Assembly (NCBI RefSeq): GCF_040545335.1
Contig: NZ_JBEPLU010000001.1
Coordinates: 62,001-126,000, forward strand
DNA from: Phenylobacterium koreense
Lineage (GTDB): Bacteria; Pseudomonadota; Alphaproteobacteria; Caulobacterales; Caulobacteraceae
DNA: 64,000 bases
Reading direction: 5' to 3'
The notes under the pieces are model-generated. The model made no database searches and was not told the DNA's origin. It was given only the letters and a program-made list of their open reading frames with translations. How positions within the stretch are numbered: position 1 is the first letter of the stretch; each line of letters starts with the position of its first letter. This document shows positions 45,923-55,759 of the stretch, piece after piece. Both the position numbers and the translations under genes were made by a program.

Positions 45923-46282
45923 CTAGACCGCGATCAGCGCCGCGGCGAGCTTGCGGCCGTCGGCCGTGAGGATGTTGTAGAACTGGCAGGCCGAGGCGGT
46001 GTCCATGAACTCCAGCCCGATGCCCGCCCGCTGCAGCGCCTCGCGGACGGGGCGCGGCGGCAAGGCGTTGGAGGCGCCGGCGCCTAGGAGGACGAACTCC
46101 ACCGCCTCACGGCCGGCCTCGAGCACTTTGGCGAAGTGCTCGGGCGCCAGCTCGGCCATCGATCGCACCGGCCAGGCCAGGGCCTGGTCCTGCAAGATCA
46201 GCAACGAGCCCTCGTGACGGCCGGTGGAGAGGCGGAAGCCGCCATCTCCATAGGTCTCGATCTGAGGCGCGTCGCGGGCCAC
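45923..46282 (-). CDS. Mth938-domain protein, NDUFAF3 homologue
   Basis: A 119-residue Mth938/DUF498 protein. It contains PQIETYGDGGFRLS, GRHEGSLLILQ, FVLLGAGA and a GIGLEFMDTASACQFYN C-terminus. The eukaryotic member, NDUFAF3, is a complex I assembly factor. Its GTG start overlaps the secF stop codon by one base, so it is translationally coupled to secDF. No enzymatic residues are evident. Confidence 0.85.
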   Translation of the reverse strand: MARDAPQIETYGDGGFRLSTGRHEGSLLILQDQALAWPVRSMAELAPEHFAKVLEAGREAVEFVLLGAGASNALPPRPVREALQRAGIGLEFMDTASACQFYNILTADGRKLAAALIAV

Positions 46283-47217
46283 TAGGCCCTCGCCGGCTTG
46301 AGCGGCTCGGCCGGCTCGTCCCCGCGCTTCACCCCCCAGAGCAGGATGATCGGTAGAGCGACATAGATCGACGAATAGGTGCCGACCAGGATGCCGAACA
46401 CCATGGTGATGACCAGCGGCAGCAGCACCGGCCCGCCGAAGAACACTGCGCCCGACAAGGCGAGGATCGCGGTCGAGCCGGTGATCAGCGTCCGGGACAG
46501 ACGCTCGTTCTCGGACCGGTTGATGACCTCTCCCAGGGGCGCGGTCTTGTACTTGCGCAGGTTCTCGCGAAGCCGGTCGAAGGTGATGACCTTCTCGTTC
46601 ATCGAATAGCCGATCACCGTCAGCAGGGCGGCGATGGAGGTCATCGAGAACTCGAGGTGGGTCGCCGACAGCATGCCCAGCGTCAGCAGGACGTCGTGGA
46701 ACACGCCGACCACGGCGCCGAGGCCGAACTGAAGCTGGAAGCGGAACCAGATGTAGAGGAGCATCAGGAAGACCGCGACCCCGAGGGCCATGAAGCCCCC
46801 GCGCATCAGTTCGCCCGAGACCTTCGGCCCGACGACCTCGACCTTCTTGAAGGTGATGCCCGGGAAGGTCTTGGCGAGCTCGGCCTTGATGCGCTCGGCG
46901 CCCTCGACCGGGTTCACCCCGGCGGCGGTGCGGAAGCGAAGCATGGCGCCGTTGGGCGCGCCAAGTTGCTGGACCTGGGCGTCCTCGCCGCCGACCCGCA
47001 TCATGGTTGCGCGCAGCGCGCCGATGTCGGCCGGACCCTTGGTTTGCACCTCGATCATCGAACCGCCGATGAAGTCGATGCCGAGGTTCAGGCCCTTGGT
47101 GAAGAAGGACACGCCCGAGAGGACGATGAGGATCGCTGAAAAGACCGCCGCATAGGGCGCCAGCCGCACGAAGTTGAAGTGAAACTCACGCGGCAGAATA
47201 CGGATCAGAGGCCACAT
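46282..47217 (-). CDS. secF: Protein translocase subunit SecF
   Basis: A 311-residue membrane protein with six helices and a periplasmic P1 domain. It has the SecF marks NLGIDFIGGSMIEVQTKGP and, near the end, SMNEKVITFDRLRENL and GPVLLPLVITMVFGILVGTY. With SecD and YajC it uses the proton gradient to complete Sec translocation and release. It lies 10 bases after secD. Confidence 0.95.
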   Translation of the reverse strand: MWPLIRILPREFHFNFVRLAPYAAVFSAILIVLSGVSFFTKGLNLGIDFIGGSMIEVQTKGPADIGALRATMMRVGGEDAQVQQLGAPNGAMLRFRTAAGVNPVEGAERIKAELAKTFPGITFKKVEVVGPKVSGELMRGGFMALGVAVFLMLLYIWFRFQLQFGLGAVVGVFHDVLLTLGMLSATHLEFSMTSIAALLTVIGYSMNEKVITFDRLRENLRKYKTAPLGEVINRSENERLSRTLITGSTAILALSGAVFFGGPVLLPLVITMVFGILVGTYSSIYVALPIILLWGVKRGDEPAEPLKPARA

Positions 47218-47227
47218 ATCCTGAACC

Positions 47228-48829
47228 CTATACGATCGGCAGGGCCTTCGGCCGGGTGGTGCGGAACCACAGGCCGATGAGCACCTGAGTGATGACGACG
47301 GCGGTGAACACCGAGGTGACGACCCCGATCAGCAGCGTCCAGGCAAAGCCCCGGATCGGCCCGGAGCCGAACTGAAACATGATCAACGCAGAGATGGCGC
47401 TGGTGATGTTGGCGTCCAGGATGGAGACCAAGGCGCGGGAATAGCCGTGCTCCAGGGCCGATATGATCGAGCGTCCGGCATGGGCCTCGTCGCGTATCCG
47501 CTCGTAGATGAGCACGTTGGCGTCGACGGCCACGGCCAGTGTCAGGATCAGGCCCGCGATGCCCGGGAAGGTCAGCGTCGCCTGGGTGAACGACATGATC
47601 CCGAGGATCAGCAGGACGTTCACGATCAGGGCGATGGCCGCGAAGACGCCGAACAGGCCGTAGGCGAGGATAATGAAGACGATGATCGCCACGCCGCCGA
47701 TGAGCAGCGAAATCACTCCGGCGCGGACCGCGTCGGCCCCCAGTTCGGCGCCGACGGTGGACTGCTGCTCGACCTTCAGCGGGGCTGGCAGGGCGCCGGC
47801 GCGCAGGAGGATCGCCAGTTCATTGGCGCTCTCGGGCGTGAAGTTCCCGGTGATCTGGCCGCTGCCGCCAGTGATCGCGCTTTGGATCACCGGTGCGGAG
47901 ATGACCTTGTTGTCCAGAACGATGGCGAAACGCTTGCCGATGTTCTGGGCGGTGGCGTCGCCAAAGCGGCGGGCGCCCTGGCTGTTGAAGCGGAACGAGA
48001 CGACCGCCTGGCCGGTCTGCTGGTCGAACTGCTGCTGGGCGTCGGTCAGCATTTCGCCAGTCACTAGCGCCCGGCGATAGAGAACGTAGGACTGGCCGGA
48101 ACCGTCGTCGCTGGGCATGACGACCGAGCCCGGCGGAATGCGGCCGACGGCCATATCTTCGGGCGTCACGCTCTCGTCGACCATCTGGAAGGTCAGCTTG
48201 GCGGTCTGGCCGATGACGTCGCGCAGGCGCTGCGGATCGCTTTCGCCCGGCGCCTGGACGACGATCCGGTTGACCCCTTGGCGGACGATGGTGGGCTCGC
48301 GGGTGCCGAGTTCGTCGATCCGGCGGCGCAGAATCTCGATGGACTGGTCCACCGCGCGGCCGGCTTCGGCGTTCATGGCGTCCTGCGAGAGCGATAGGCG
48401 CAGACGACCGCCGCCTTCGTTGGAGATGCTGACGCCGCTGACGCCGGGCGCACCGACAGGCGCGGCGGCTACCGAGGCGCGCAGCTTGTTGACCGCGTCA
48501 TTGGCCTGGGCCGGGTTGTTGACGAGGACGGTGACCTCGCCGCCGACCTGGCGCAGTTCGGAGAAGGTGATGTTCGCTTCACGCAGTTGGGTGCGAACAT
48601 CCTCCACGAGGTTGGTCAGTCGCTCGCGCCGAAGGGCTTCGGTGTCGACTTCAAGCAGAAGGTGCGATCCGCCTTGCAGGTCGAGACCCAGGTTTAGGGT
48701 CTGCTTGGGCATGAAGCCCGGAAGACTGTCGCGCACGTTGGGCGGCAACAGATTCGGCAAGGTGAAAAGCACGCCGAAGATCGCCGCGAAAACCACGGCG
48801 ATCACCTTCCAGCGCGAAAGAGTGATCAT
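47228..48829 (-). CDS. secD: Protein translocase subunit SecD
   Basis: A 533-residue membrane protein with TM1 (VIAVVFAAIFGVLFTLPNLL), the D1 motif LNLGLDLQGGSHLLLEV, a large periplasmic region and five C-terminal helices (VDANVLIYERIRDE motif). It partners with SecF. It is separated from yajC by 17 bases in a yajC-secD-secF unit. Confidence 0.95.
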   Translation of the reverse strand: MITLSRWKVIAVVFAAIFGVLFTLPNLLPPNVRDSLPGFMPKQTLNLGLDLQGGSHLLLEVDTEALRRERLTNLVEDVRTQLREANITFSELRQVGGEVTVLVNNPAQANDAVNKLRASVAAAPVGAPGVSGVSISNEGGGRLRLSLSQDAMNAEAGRAVDQSIEILRRRIDELGTREPTIVRQGVNRIVVQAPGESDPQRLRDVIGQTAKLTFQMVDESVTPEDMAVGRIPPGSVVMPSDDGSGQSYVLYRRALVTGEMLTDAQQQFDQQTGQAVVSFRFNSQGARRFGDATAQNIGKRFAIVLDNKVISAPVIQSAITGGSGQITGNFTPESANELAILLRAGALPAPLKVEQQSTVGAELGADAVRAGVISLLIGGVAIIVFIILAYGLFGVFAAIALIVNVLLILGIMSFTQATLTFPGIAGLILTLAVAVDANVLIYERIRDEAHAGRSIISALEHGYSRALVSILDANITSAISALIMFQFGSGPIRGFAWTLLIGVVTSVFTAVVITQVLIGLWFRTTRPKALPIV

Positions 48830-48846
48830 GTGCAGGTCTAGCCTTT

Positions 48847-49197
48847 TTAGGCCTTGGCGTCGTTAGCAGGGGCCGGTTCGCCGCGCACGCGGACCTCGGC
48901 GATCATGCCCTTCACCACCTTGATGGTGACGCCCTGGGCGATTTCAAGGCCGATTTCCTTGTCCTCGACGCGCACCACCTTGCCGATCACGCCCGAGTTC
49001 AGGACGACGGTGTCGTTCCGCTTCAGGTTGGTGATCATTTCCTGGTGCTGCTTCATCCGACGCTGCTGGGGCCGCATCATCAGGAAGTAGAACAGCACGA
49101 CCAGGCCGACGAGCGGCAGCATCTGGATCAGCATGGCCTGCAGGCCGCCCTCAGCGGCGGCTCCGGCGGTCTGTGCGAAGGCGGGCGTGGCGAACAT
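48847..49197 (-). CDS. yajC: Preprotein translocase accessory subunit YajC
   Basis: A 116-residue single-pass membrane protein: an N-terminal stretch, one helix (LPLVGLVVLFYFLMMRPQQ) and a basic RRMKQHQEMITNLKRND that continues into a small SH3-like soluble domain. It forms a holo-translocon with SecDF. It is the first gene of the secDF unit and divergent from the DUF815 ATPase gene. Confidence 0.92.
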   Translation of the reverse strand: MFATPAFAQTAGAAAEGGLQAMLIQMLPLVGLVVLFYFLMMRPQQRRMKQHQEMITNLKRNDTVVLNSGVIGKVVRVEDKEIGLEIAQGVTIKVVKGMIAEVRVRGEPAPANDAKA

Positions 49198-49314
49198 GGC
49201 GCTCCGAAGCTCTTTAGTCAGGGCCCGTCGGGGACCCGGTTTTCAAGTCGGCGGAAGCTATGCGCTGCGTCTTCGTTTTGCAATGGAAGCGCCGTGCCGC
49301 TAAGCAGCGCAGCC

Positions 49315-50154
49315 ATGGAAGATGCGTTGAAACCCGTTCTTGTCCGTATCGCCGAGGCGCTGGAGCGTCTGGCTCCCCCTACGAAGGTCGAACCATCCTT
49401 CGTAGCTGCGCGGCTCTTCCGTCACGATCCCGTAACCGGCGCCTTCCACCCGGCGCCCGACTACGCCCTTCCTCTCGATTCCCTGCTGGGAATCGATCGC
49501 CAGAAGCAGCGGTTCGTGGAGAACCTGGCGCGCTTCGCCAAGAGCCTGCCCGCCAACCACGTCCTGCTGTGGGGCGTGCGCGGAACCGGCAAGAGCACCC
49601 TGACCAAGGCCGCCTTCATGGAGGCGGTGCAGGTCTGGCCCGAGCTGAAGCTGGTCGAGGTCGATCGCGACCAGGTGACCGCCCTGCCCGTCCTGTTCGA
49701 CGAGCTGCGCGGCCGCGCAGAGCGCTTCGTGGTGCTGTGCGACGACCTTTCGTTCGAGGAAGGCGCGGCGGCCGCCAAGGCGCTGAAATCGGCGCTGGAG
49801 GGCGGCGTTTCCGGGCCGCCGGAGAACGTACTGTTCGTGGCCACCTCCAACCGGCGCCATCTGATGCCGCGGACCAACACCGAAGATCGCGGACTGGTGG
49901 CGTCGGCCGAGGACGCTGAGGAGGAGGTCAGCGTCTCGGACCGCTTCGGCCTCTGGATCGGCTTCCCGCCCATGGACCAGGCGACCTATCTGGCCGCGAT
50001 CGCGGCCTATGCCGAACGCTTCGAGCTTTCCGATCCGGAACTGGAGCGGCGGGCCCTGCAATGGGCGCAACTTCGCGGGTCGCGGTCGGGCCGCGTCGCC
50101 TATCAGTTCATCCGCGACCTGGCGGGCGAACAGGGCAAGCGCTTGCCCGTCTAA
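49315..50154 (+). CDS. DUF815 AAA+-like ATPase
   Basis: A 279-residue P-loop ATPase with Walker A GVRGTGKST (87-95), a Walker B-like FVVLCDDLSFE and sensor-1 VLFVATSNRRHL, the DUF815 arrangement (DnaA/AAA-like fold). The N-terminus is a short helical domain. Its role is unestablished. It is conserved between yajC and the LysM/LytM gene in alphaproteobacteria and is the only plus-strand gene in this block, which is a reason to suspect a link to export or division. ATG 49315 is chosen over upstream starts that lack homology. Confidence 0.8.
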   Translation: MEDALKPVLVRIAEALERLAPPTKVEPSFVAARLFRHDPVTGAFHPAPDYALPLDSLLGIDRQKQRFVENLARFAKSLPANHVLLWGVRGTGKSTLTKAAFMEAVQVWPELKLVEVDRDQVTALPVLFDELRGRAERFVVLCDDLSFEEGAAAAKALKSALEGGVSGPPENVLFVATSNRRHLMPRTNTEDRGLVASAEDAEEEVSVSDRFGLWIGFPPMDQATYLAAIAAYAERFELSDPELERRALQWAQLRGSRSGRVAYQFIRDLAGEQGKRLPV

Positions 50155-50191
50155 AGGCGGCGGGCTCACTTGGCGAGCCCGCCCCCCTTCC

Positions 50192-51913
50192 CTATTTCGG
50201 CAGGACCAGCAACGGGTCAACGGGGCGCGCGCGGTCCTGCGGCGTGGGTGCGTAGCGGACCTCGAAGTGGAGCTGCGGCTCGGAAACGCCGCCGGTGGAG
50301 CCGGCCTGGCCGATCTGTTGGCCCTGAACCACCTTCTGCTGCATCTTCACGTCGACGCGAGACAGGTGCCCATAGGCCGTGACCCAGCCATCGGTGTGCT
50401 TGATGAGCACGAGATTGCCGAAGCCCGGAACCTGATCGCCCGCATAGACCACATCACCGGCGGCCGCCGAGCGAACCGTCGAGCCGGCCGACGCCCGCAC
50501 GTTGACGCCGTCGTTCCGCTGGCCGGTGCCCTTCGGCCCGAAGCCTGAGATCACGTCGCCCCGCAGCGGCCAGATGAAGCGGCCCCGGCCGAAGCTGGAA
50601 ATCTGAGCGTCGGTCGGCGTGCCGGCGGCCGGCGGGTTCACCACCGGCGGGCTGGAGGGCTGGCTCGGCGGCGGCGTGGTCGGCTTCGGATAGCTGCTGG
50701 TCGAAGGTGGCGGCGTGGGAACCGGCGTCGGGGTCGAGGAAGGCGGCGCGGGCGGCGCCACCTCCTCGCGGATCGGCCCCCTGTCGCGATAACCCGCCGG
50801 CAGAATCACCTGGCGGCCGGGACGGATGGAAGCCCCGACCCGAAGGCCGTTGGCGCCCGCCAGGGCTTTCTGGGTGACGCCGAAGCGCTTGGCGATGAGG
50901 GCCATTGTGTCGTCGGGACCGGCCACATAGGCCTTGGCCTTGGTCGGCGGGCCTTGGAGCGTCTGGCCCGGCTGCAGCGCGTAAGGCGCCTTCAGCTTGT
51001 TGTCGTCGGCGAGTTGCTTGCGGGTCGTGTCGAGCGACCTGGCGATGGCGTCGAGGTTATCGCCCTTCTTGACCTTGTAGGACTGGGGCTTGCCGGTGGT
51101 GTCGACGACCTTGCCGGTCACGCGGGTTCGCACGGTCGGTCGCGCAGGCGGCTCCTCGACAGGCGGCGGGGCCGGCTGGGTCATCCGCGGCGGCGGTTCG
51201 GAGCGCGCGGGCGGAGGCTCGTCGAAGGTTCCAGATGAGACCGGAACCTGGACGCGGGTCGTGGTCGGGCCCTTGTCTTTGAAACCCTCGGGAAGAATCA
51301 GGCGCTGGCCGATCGAGAGCGGCGCATGGACGTCGCGGTCGTTGGCCTCGGCGATCGCCGCGGCGCTGACGCTGAAGCGACCGGCGATGGCGTAGAGGGT
51401 GTCGCCCGAACCGACCACATAGGCCTTGGCCTTGGACGAGGCGGGTCCCTTGAGAACCTGGCCGGGCCGCAGCGCGTAGGGCGCCTTCAGGTCGTTGTCG
51501 TCGGCGAGCTGCTTGCGCGTGGTCCCGAGGGTGCGGGCGATGGCGTCGAGATTGTCGCCGCTCTTGACGGTGTAGTCCTTGGCCGGGCCTTCGGCCTCGA
51601 CGACCTTGCCGGCCACGCTGGTACGGGTGACCGTCTGCATCGCCTGCGGCCGCGAAGCCGGCGGCGGGGTCGCGGGACGGGACGGCGTCAGGGACGGCAG
51701 CGGCGTCGCATCCACGGGCGCGCTCGGGCGCGGGGGCGGCAGGTCTTCCGACGGCGGCGGAGGCGGAACCGAGATGGTCGGCGGCGGCGACTGGACCGCG
51801 CCCGGCGCTGGCCGGGTCGGGAAGTTTGGACGCACAGGTTCGACGGTGGAGCAGGCCGTGAGCGCCGTGCCGGCCAGGAGGAAGAGAACCGTACGAGGAA
51901 GAGAAAGCGTCAT
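50192..51913 (-). CDS. dipM: DipM-like LysM/LytM cell-division protein with degenerate catalytic site
   Basis: A 573-residue lipoprotein (lipobox LTAC, C21), Pro-rich linker, two tandem LysM pairs (~115-207 and ~277-375), a second Pro-rich linker and a C-terminal M23/LytM domain (~455-560). In active M23 peptidases the zinc ligands are HxxxD and HxH; here they are N467-x3-N471 and Q547-x-H549, with only H516 and H549 kept. That fits a non-enzymatic activator such as Caulobacter DipM, which directs amidases and lytic transglycosylases at the division site. It is followed by pcm on the minus strand. Confidence 0.85.
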   Translation of the reverse strand: MTLSLPRTVLFLLAGTALTACSTVEPVRPNFPTRPAPGAVQSPPPTISVPPPPPSEDLPPPRPSAPVDATPLPSLTPSRPATPPPASRPQAMQTVTRTSVAGKVVEAEGPAKDYTVKSGDNLDAIARTLGTTRKQLADDNDLKAPYALRPGQVLKGPASSKAKAYVVGSGDTLYAIAGRFSVSAAAIAEANDRDVHAPLSIGQRLILPEGFKDKGPTTTRVQVPVSSGTFDEPPPARSEPPPRMTQPAPPPVEEPPARPTVRTRVTGKVVDTTGKPQSYKVKKGDNLDAIARSLDTTRKQLADDNKLKAPYALQPGQTLQGPPTKAKAYVAGPDDTMALIAKRFGVTQKALAGANGLRVGASIRPGRQVILPAGYRDRGPIREEVAPPAPPSSTPTPVPTPPPSTSSYPKPTTPPPSQPSSPPVVNPPAAGTPTDAQISSFGRGRFIWPLRGDVISGFGPKGTGQRNDGVNVRASAGSTVRSAAAGDVVYAGDQVPGFGNLVLIKHTDGWVTAYGHLSRVDVKMQQKVVQGQQIGQAGSTGGVSEPQLHFEVRYAPTPQDRARPVDPLLVLPK

Positions 51914-52007
51914 CGCCGCTCCGGAAAGCTGGGATCGGAATCAGTCGTGGCGTACTGGTGATGATGGGTTACGGCCGACGCCCAAGCCAACCCAATAAGT
52001 CTAAACT

Positions 52008-52679
52008 TCACGGTTCCTTGGCGACGCCCTCGAGCAGAGGCACGAAACGCACCTCCGTCATGACCTCGGCCCGGAAGCCCCCAGCGCCATCCCCGAGATA
52101 GCGGATGAGCTTCTGGACTGGTCCGCGTCCGACTGGGGCGACAAGGATTCCCGCGGGTTTCAACTGTGAAAGCAGGGCCTTGGGCTCCTCCGGCGCCGCC
52201 GCTGTGACCAAAATGCGGTCAAACGGCGCCTGCTCGGGCCAGCCGAGCCCGCCATCGCCGAACCGGGTGATCACATTGGTCAGGCCAAGCCCTTTAAAGC
52301 GCGCCTCAGCCTCCCCCATCAGGGTGCGATAGCGCTCCACCGTGTAGACGAGGCGCGACAGCCTGGAGAGGATCGAGGTCTGGTAGCCGGAGCCGGTGCC
52401 GATCTCGAGAACCCGCGAGCGCGGCTCCACCGAGAGAGCCTGGGTCATCAGCCCTACGATATAGGGCTGGCTTATGGTCTGGCCGCAGGCGATCGGCAGG
52501 GCCGAATCCTCGAACGCCCGCTCCTTGAAGAGGTCCGGCGTGAAGATTTCGCGCGGGGTCACCTCGATCGCGCCCAGCACGGACGGGTCGGTGACCCCCT
52601 GGGACCGCAGGGCGAGGATCAGCCGTGCGAGCTGCGTGTTTCGCTCGCCGTCGTCCTGTGCAGCTTCTTGATTGCCCAT
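52008..52679 (-). CDS. pcm: Protein-L-isoaspartate O-methyltransferase
   Basis: A 223-residue SAM methyltransferase with PCMT marks: the N-terminal ITPREIFTPDLFKERAFED region, ISQPYIVGLMTQAL, the SAM loop LEIGTGSGYQTSIL, and ILVTAAAPEEP. It repairs isoaspartyl damage in proteins. surE ends 8 bases upstream, a classical pairing. It does not overlap dipM. Confidence 0.92.
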   Translation of the reverse strand: MGNQEAAQDDGERNTQLARLILALRSQGVTDPSVLGAIEVTPREIFTPDLFKERAFEDSALPIACGQTISQPYIVGLMTQALSVEPRSRVLEIGTGSGYQTSILSRLSRLVYTVERYRTLMGEAEARFKGLGLTNVITRFGDGGLGWPEQAPFDRILVTAAAPEEPKALLSQLKPAGILVAPVGRGPVQKLIRYLGDGAGGFRAEVMTEVRFVPLLEGVAKEP

Positions 52680-52687
52680 GCTCCGCC

Positions 52688-53467
52688 TCAGACCTTCGGC
52701 GGCGCGCCCCCGAGCACGCCCTTCAGACGAAAGACGGTTTCGGTATGGGTCAGGTCGATATGCAAGGGGGTGACGGAAATCTTACCGTCGTAGACGGCCC
52801 GCAGGTCCGTGCCTTCGGCGGGCTTGGACATCTCGTGGCGGAAACCCATCCAGTAGTATTCGCGGTTGCGCAGGTCGGTGCGCTTCTCGGCGTGGCGCAC
52901 GGAGACGTCTCGGAAGGTCTGGCGGGTGACCTCGACCTCCACGATCTCGTCCACCGGGCGGGCCGGGAAGTTGATGTTCATGAGCACGTCCCTCGGCCAG
53001 CCGATCTCGATCAGCCGCTTGACGATCCCCGGGCCGAAGCGCTCGGCCGGGGCGAACACGCCCTGGTCGGCGTTGACCGGCCAGCCCGCCTGGGAGAGGG
53101 CGATCGAGGGGATGCCGAGGGCCATGCCCTCGATGGCGCCGGCGACGGTGCCCGAGAGCGTCACGTCCTCGGCCAGGTTCGCACCATGATTGACGCCCGA
53201 GAGCACCAGGTCGGGCCGCGGCCCGTCCATGAGCTCGTGAACTGCCAGCATGACGCAATCGGTGGGCGTGCCGGTGGTGGAGAAACGACGCTCGCCCAGC
53301 TTCCGGACGCGGACTGGGTCGGCGAGGGTCAGAGCCCGGCTGGCGCCCGACTGCTCATATTCTGGCGCGCAGATCCAGACGTCATCGCTCAAGGCGCGGG
53401 CGATGTTCTCCAGCGCAACGAGGCCCCCGGCGTGGATGCCGTCGTCATTGGTGACCAGGATCCTCAT
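52688..53467 (-). CDS. surE: 5'/3'-nucleotidase SurE
   Basis: A 259-residue metal-dependent phosphatase opening [15 protein letters not shown], with the catalytic Asp pair, followed by [20 protein letters not shown] and a C-terminal P-loop-like segment. It hydrolyses nucleoside monophosphates and polyphosphate. ATG 53467 is chosen; the longer upstream frame has no homology. It overlaps the serS stop by four bases (ATGA). Confidence 0.93.
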   Translation of the reverse strand: MRILVTNDDGIHAGGLVALENIARALSDDVWICAPEYEQSGASRALTLADPVRVRKLGERRFSTTGTPTDCVMLAVHELMDGPRPDLVLSGVNHGANLAEDVTLSGTVAGAIEGMALGIPSIALSQAGWPVNADQGVFAPAERFGPGIVKRLIEIGWPRDVLMNINFPARPVDEIVEVEVTRQTFRDVSVRHAEKRTDLRNREYYWMGFRHEMSKPAEGTDLRAVYDGKISVTPLHIDLTHTETVFRLKGVLGGAPPKV

Positions 53468-54741
53468 TCGCCACCGATGTGGGTCATGCCGGGCAGATAG
53501 GGCTGCAGGGCCTGCGGGATCGCGATGCGGCCGTCTTCGTCCTGGTAGTTTTCCATGACCGCGACCAGCGTGCGGCCGACGGCCAGGCCCGAGCCGTTCA
53601 GGCTGTGGACGTAACGGGTGCCCTTCTCGCCGGCCTTCTTGGTGCGCGCGTCCATGCGGCGGGCCTGGAAGTCGCCACAGTTCGAGCAGGAGCTGATCTC
53701 GCGATAGCGGCCTTCCGAAGGGATCCAAACCTCCAGGTCGTAGGTCTTGCGGGCGCCGAAGCCCATATCGCCGGCGCAGAGCAGCATGGTCCGGAAGGGC
53801 AGCTCCAGCGCCTTCAGCACGGCCTCGGCGCAGCCGACCATGCGTTCGTGCTCTTCCTCGGACTTGTCCGGCGCGGTGATCGAGACGAGCTCGACCTTGT
53901 AGAACTGGTGCTGGCGGATCATGCCGCGGGTGTCGCGGCCCGAGGCTCCGGCCTCCGAGCGGAAGCAGGGCGTCAGCGCCGTCACCCGCAGGGGAAGTTC
54001 TTCTTCCGCCACGATCTGCCCCATGACCAGGCTGGTCAGCGGAACCTCGGCGGTGGGGATCAGCCAGCGGCCGTCGGTGGTCTTGAAGAGATCGTCGGCG
54101 AACTTGGGCAGCTTGTCGGTGCCGTAGGCGGCCGCGTCATTGACCATCAGCGGCGGCGAGACTTCGGTATAGCCGTGCTCGCGCGTCTGCAGGTCGAGCA
54201 TGAACTGGCCGATGGCCCGTTCAAGCCGCGCGATCTGGCCCTTGAGGACGACGAAGCGGGCGCCGCTCATGCGGGCGGCGGCCTCGAAGTCCACCAGGCC
54301 CAGCGCCTCGCCCAGGTCGACGTGGTCCTTCGGGTTGGAGATGGCGAAGGGCTCGCCCCAACGGCGTACTTCGACATTGTCATTCTCGTCGGCGCCGGCC
54401 GGTACGTCCGGCAAAGGGATGTTCGGCAGGGCGGCCAACAGGTCGTGCAACTCGGCGGAGGCCGCGCGCTCGACCTCGGCCTGCTCCGCCAGCAGAGCTT
54501 TCACCTGCTCGACCTCGGCCATCAGGCGCTGGGCCTCGGCCTCGTCCTTCTTCGCCTTGGCCTGGCCGATCAGCTTGGAAGCTTCGTTTCGGCGGCTCTG
54601 GGCGGTCTCCAGCGCCAGCTTGGCGGCGCGGAGTTTGGCGTCGAGTTCGACGGCCTGCGCGGCGGCGCCGGAACGACCCTTCGCAGCCCATGCCTTCTCG
54701 TAAAGCTCGGGGTTTTCGCGAATGGCTCGGATGTCGTGCAT
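53464..54741 (-). CDS. serS: Seryl-tRNA synthetase
   Basis: A 425-residue class II synthetase: an N-terminal coiled-coil arm of about 100 residues, motif 2 region [20 protein letters not shown] and motif 3 [19 protein letters not shown]. It charges tRNA-Ser. It overlaps surE by four bases. Upstream of it on this strand, 76 bases away, is tatC. Confidence 0.96.
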   Translation of the reverse strand: MHDIRAIRENPELYEKAWAAKGRSGAAAQAVELDAKLRAAKLALETAQSRRNEASKLIGQAKAKKDEAEAQRLMAEVEQVKALLAEQAEVERAASAELHDLLAALPNIPLPDVPAGADENDNVEVRRWGEPFAISNPKDHVDLGEALGLVDFEAAARMSGARFVVLKGQIARLERAIGQFMLDLQTREHGYTEVSPPLMVNDAAAYGTDKLPKFADDLFKTTDGRWLIPTAEVPLTSLVMGQIVAEEELPLRVTALTPCFRSEAGASGRDTRGMIRQHQFYKVELVSITAPDKSEEEHERMVGCAEAVLKALELPFRTMLLCAGDMGFGARKTYDLEVWIPSEGRYREISSCSNCGDFQARRMDARTKKAGEKGTRYVHSLNGSGLAVGRTLVAVMENYQDEDGRIAIPQALQPYLPGMTHIGGE

Positions 54742-54817
54742 GGTTTCGCCGCCGGTAAGGATGAGCGGACTTCTCTAGAGCGCGTCGCTGGGCGGGCCAA
54801 CCCCCGGCAGGTCCCGC

Positions 54818-55759
54818 TTAGACGGGCACGATGTCTCGGCCAGCCTCCTCGTCCTCGCGTTTGCGGCGGATTTCGATGAGCCGCACGCACCAGATCGATA
54901 CCTCGTAGAGGAGGATGATCGGCACCGCGAGCATGGTCTGGCTGATCGGATCAGGCGGCGTCACCACCGCCGCCACCACGAAGACGCCGACGATGGCGTA
55001 GCGGCGTCCGGTCGACAGCGCCTTGGACGAAATCAAGCCCGCCATGCCCAGCAGCGTCAGCACCACCGGAAGCTGGAAGCAGAGCCCGAAGGCCAGCAGC
55101 AGGGTCGTGACCAGGCTCAGATAGTCCGAGACCTTGGGCAGCAGCTCGACGGACACCGAGGCGTCTCCGATGATCTGCTGGGAGAGGGAGAACCACAGCA
55201 CGAAGGGCAGGATCACGTAATAGACCAGCGCCGCGCCCATCAGGAACAGGGTCGGCGAGGCGACCAGGAACGGCAGGAAGGCCTTGCGCTCGCGCTTGTA
55301 AAGGCCGGGCGCCACAAAGCCGTAGACCTGCCAGGCCAGCACCGGGAACGAGAGCACCACCGCGCCGAAGCCGGCCAGCTTGAGCTTGGTGAAGAAGAAC
55401 TCCAGCGGCGCGGTGAAGACCAGCTTCAACCGGTCCGCGCCGGCGGCGTCCGGAACCTCGCGTGCGCCGACAAGAGCCAGGAACAGGTCCTTGGTTCCAT
55501 TCAGGAACTTCATCACATCGAAACCGCCCGCCTGCTGGGCGTGGGCGGCCTGTTCGGCAGCCAGCAACTGCGCGGCGATGGCGAACGGATGCAGCAGGAA
55601 CATGTAGATCTGCCGCGAGAACGCGAAGCAGACAACAAAGGCCAGCGCCACGGCTATGACGCAGATGATCAGGCGCGAGCGCAGCTCGACGAGGTGATCG
55701 AGCAAAGGCGCCCGGGAGGCCTCGATCTCGGCCTCGTCGGAGTCGTAGGGGTTGCTCAC
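54818..55759 (-). CDS. tatC: Sec-independent translocase subunit TatC
   Basis: A 313-residue, six-helix protein. The N-terminal LVELRSRLIICVIAVALA and TM2-3 loop with FFTKLKLAGFGAVVLSFPVL are typical; the charged residue in the P-loop is present. It binds the twin-arginine signal. It overlaps tatB by four bases. Confidence 0.94.
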   Translation of the reverse strand: MSNPYDSDEAEIEASRAPLLDHLVELRSRLIICVIAVALAFVVCFAFSRQIYMFLLHPFAIAAQLLAAEQAAHAQQAGGFDVMKFLNGTKDLFLALVGAREVPDAAGADRLKLVFTAPLEFFFTKLKLAGFGAVVLSFPVLAWQVYGFVAPGLYKRERKAFLPFLVASPTLFLMGAALVYYVILPFVLWFSLSQQIIGDASVSVELLPKVSDYLSLVTTLLLAFGLCFQLPVVLTLLGMAGLISSKALSTGRRYAIVGVFVVAAVVTPPDPISQTMLAVPIILLYEVSIWCVRLIEIRRKREDEEAGRDIVPV

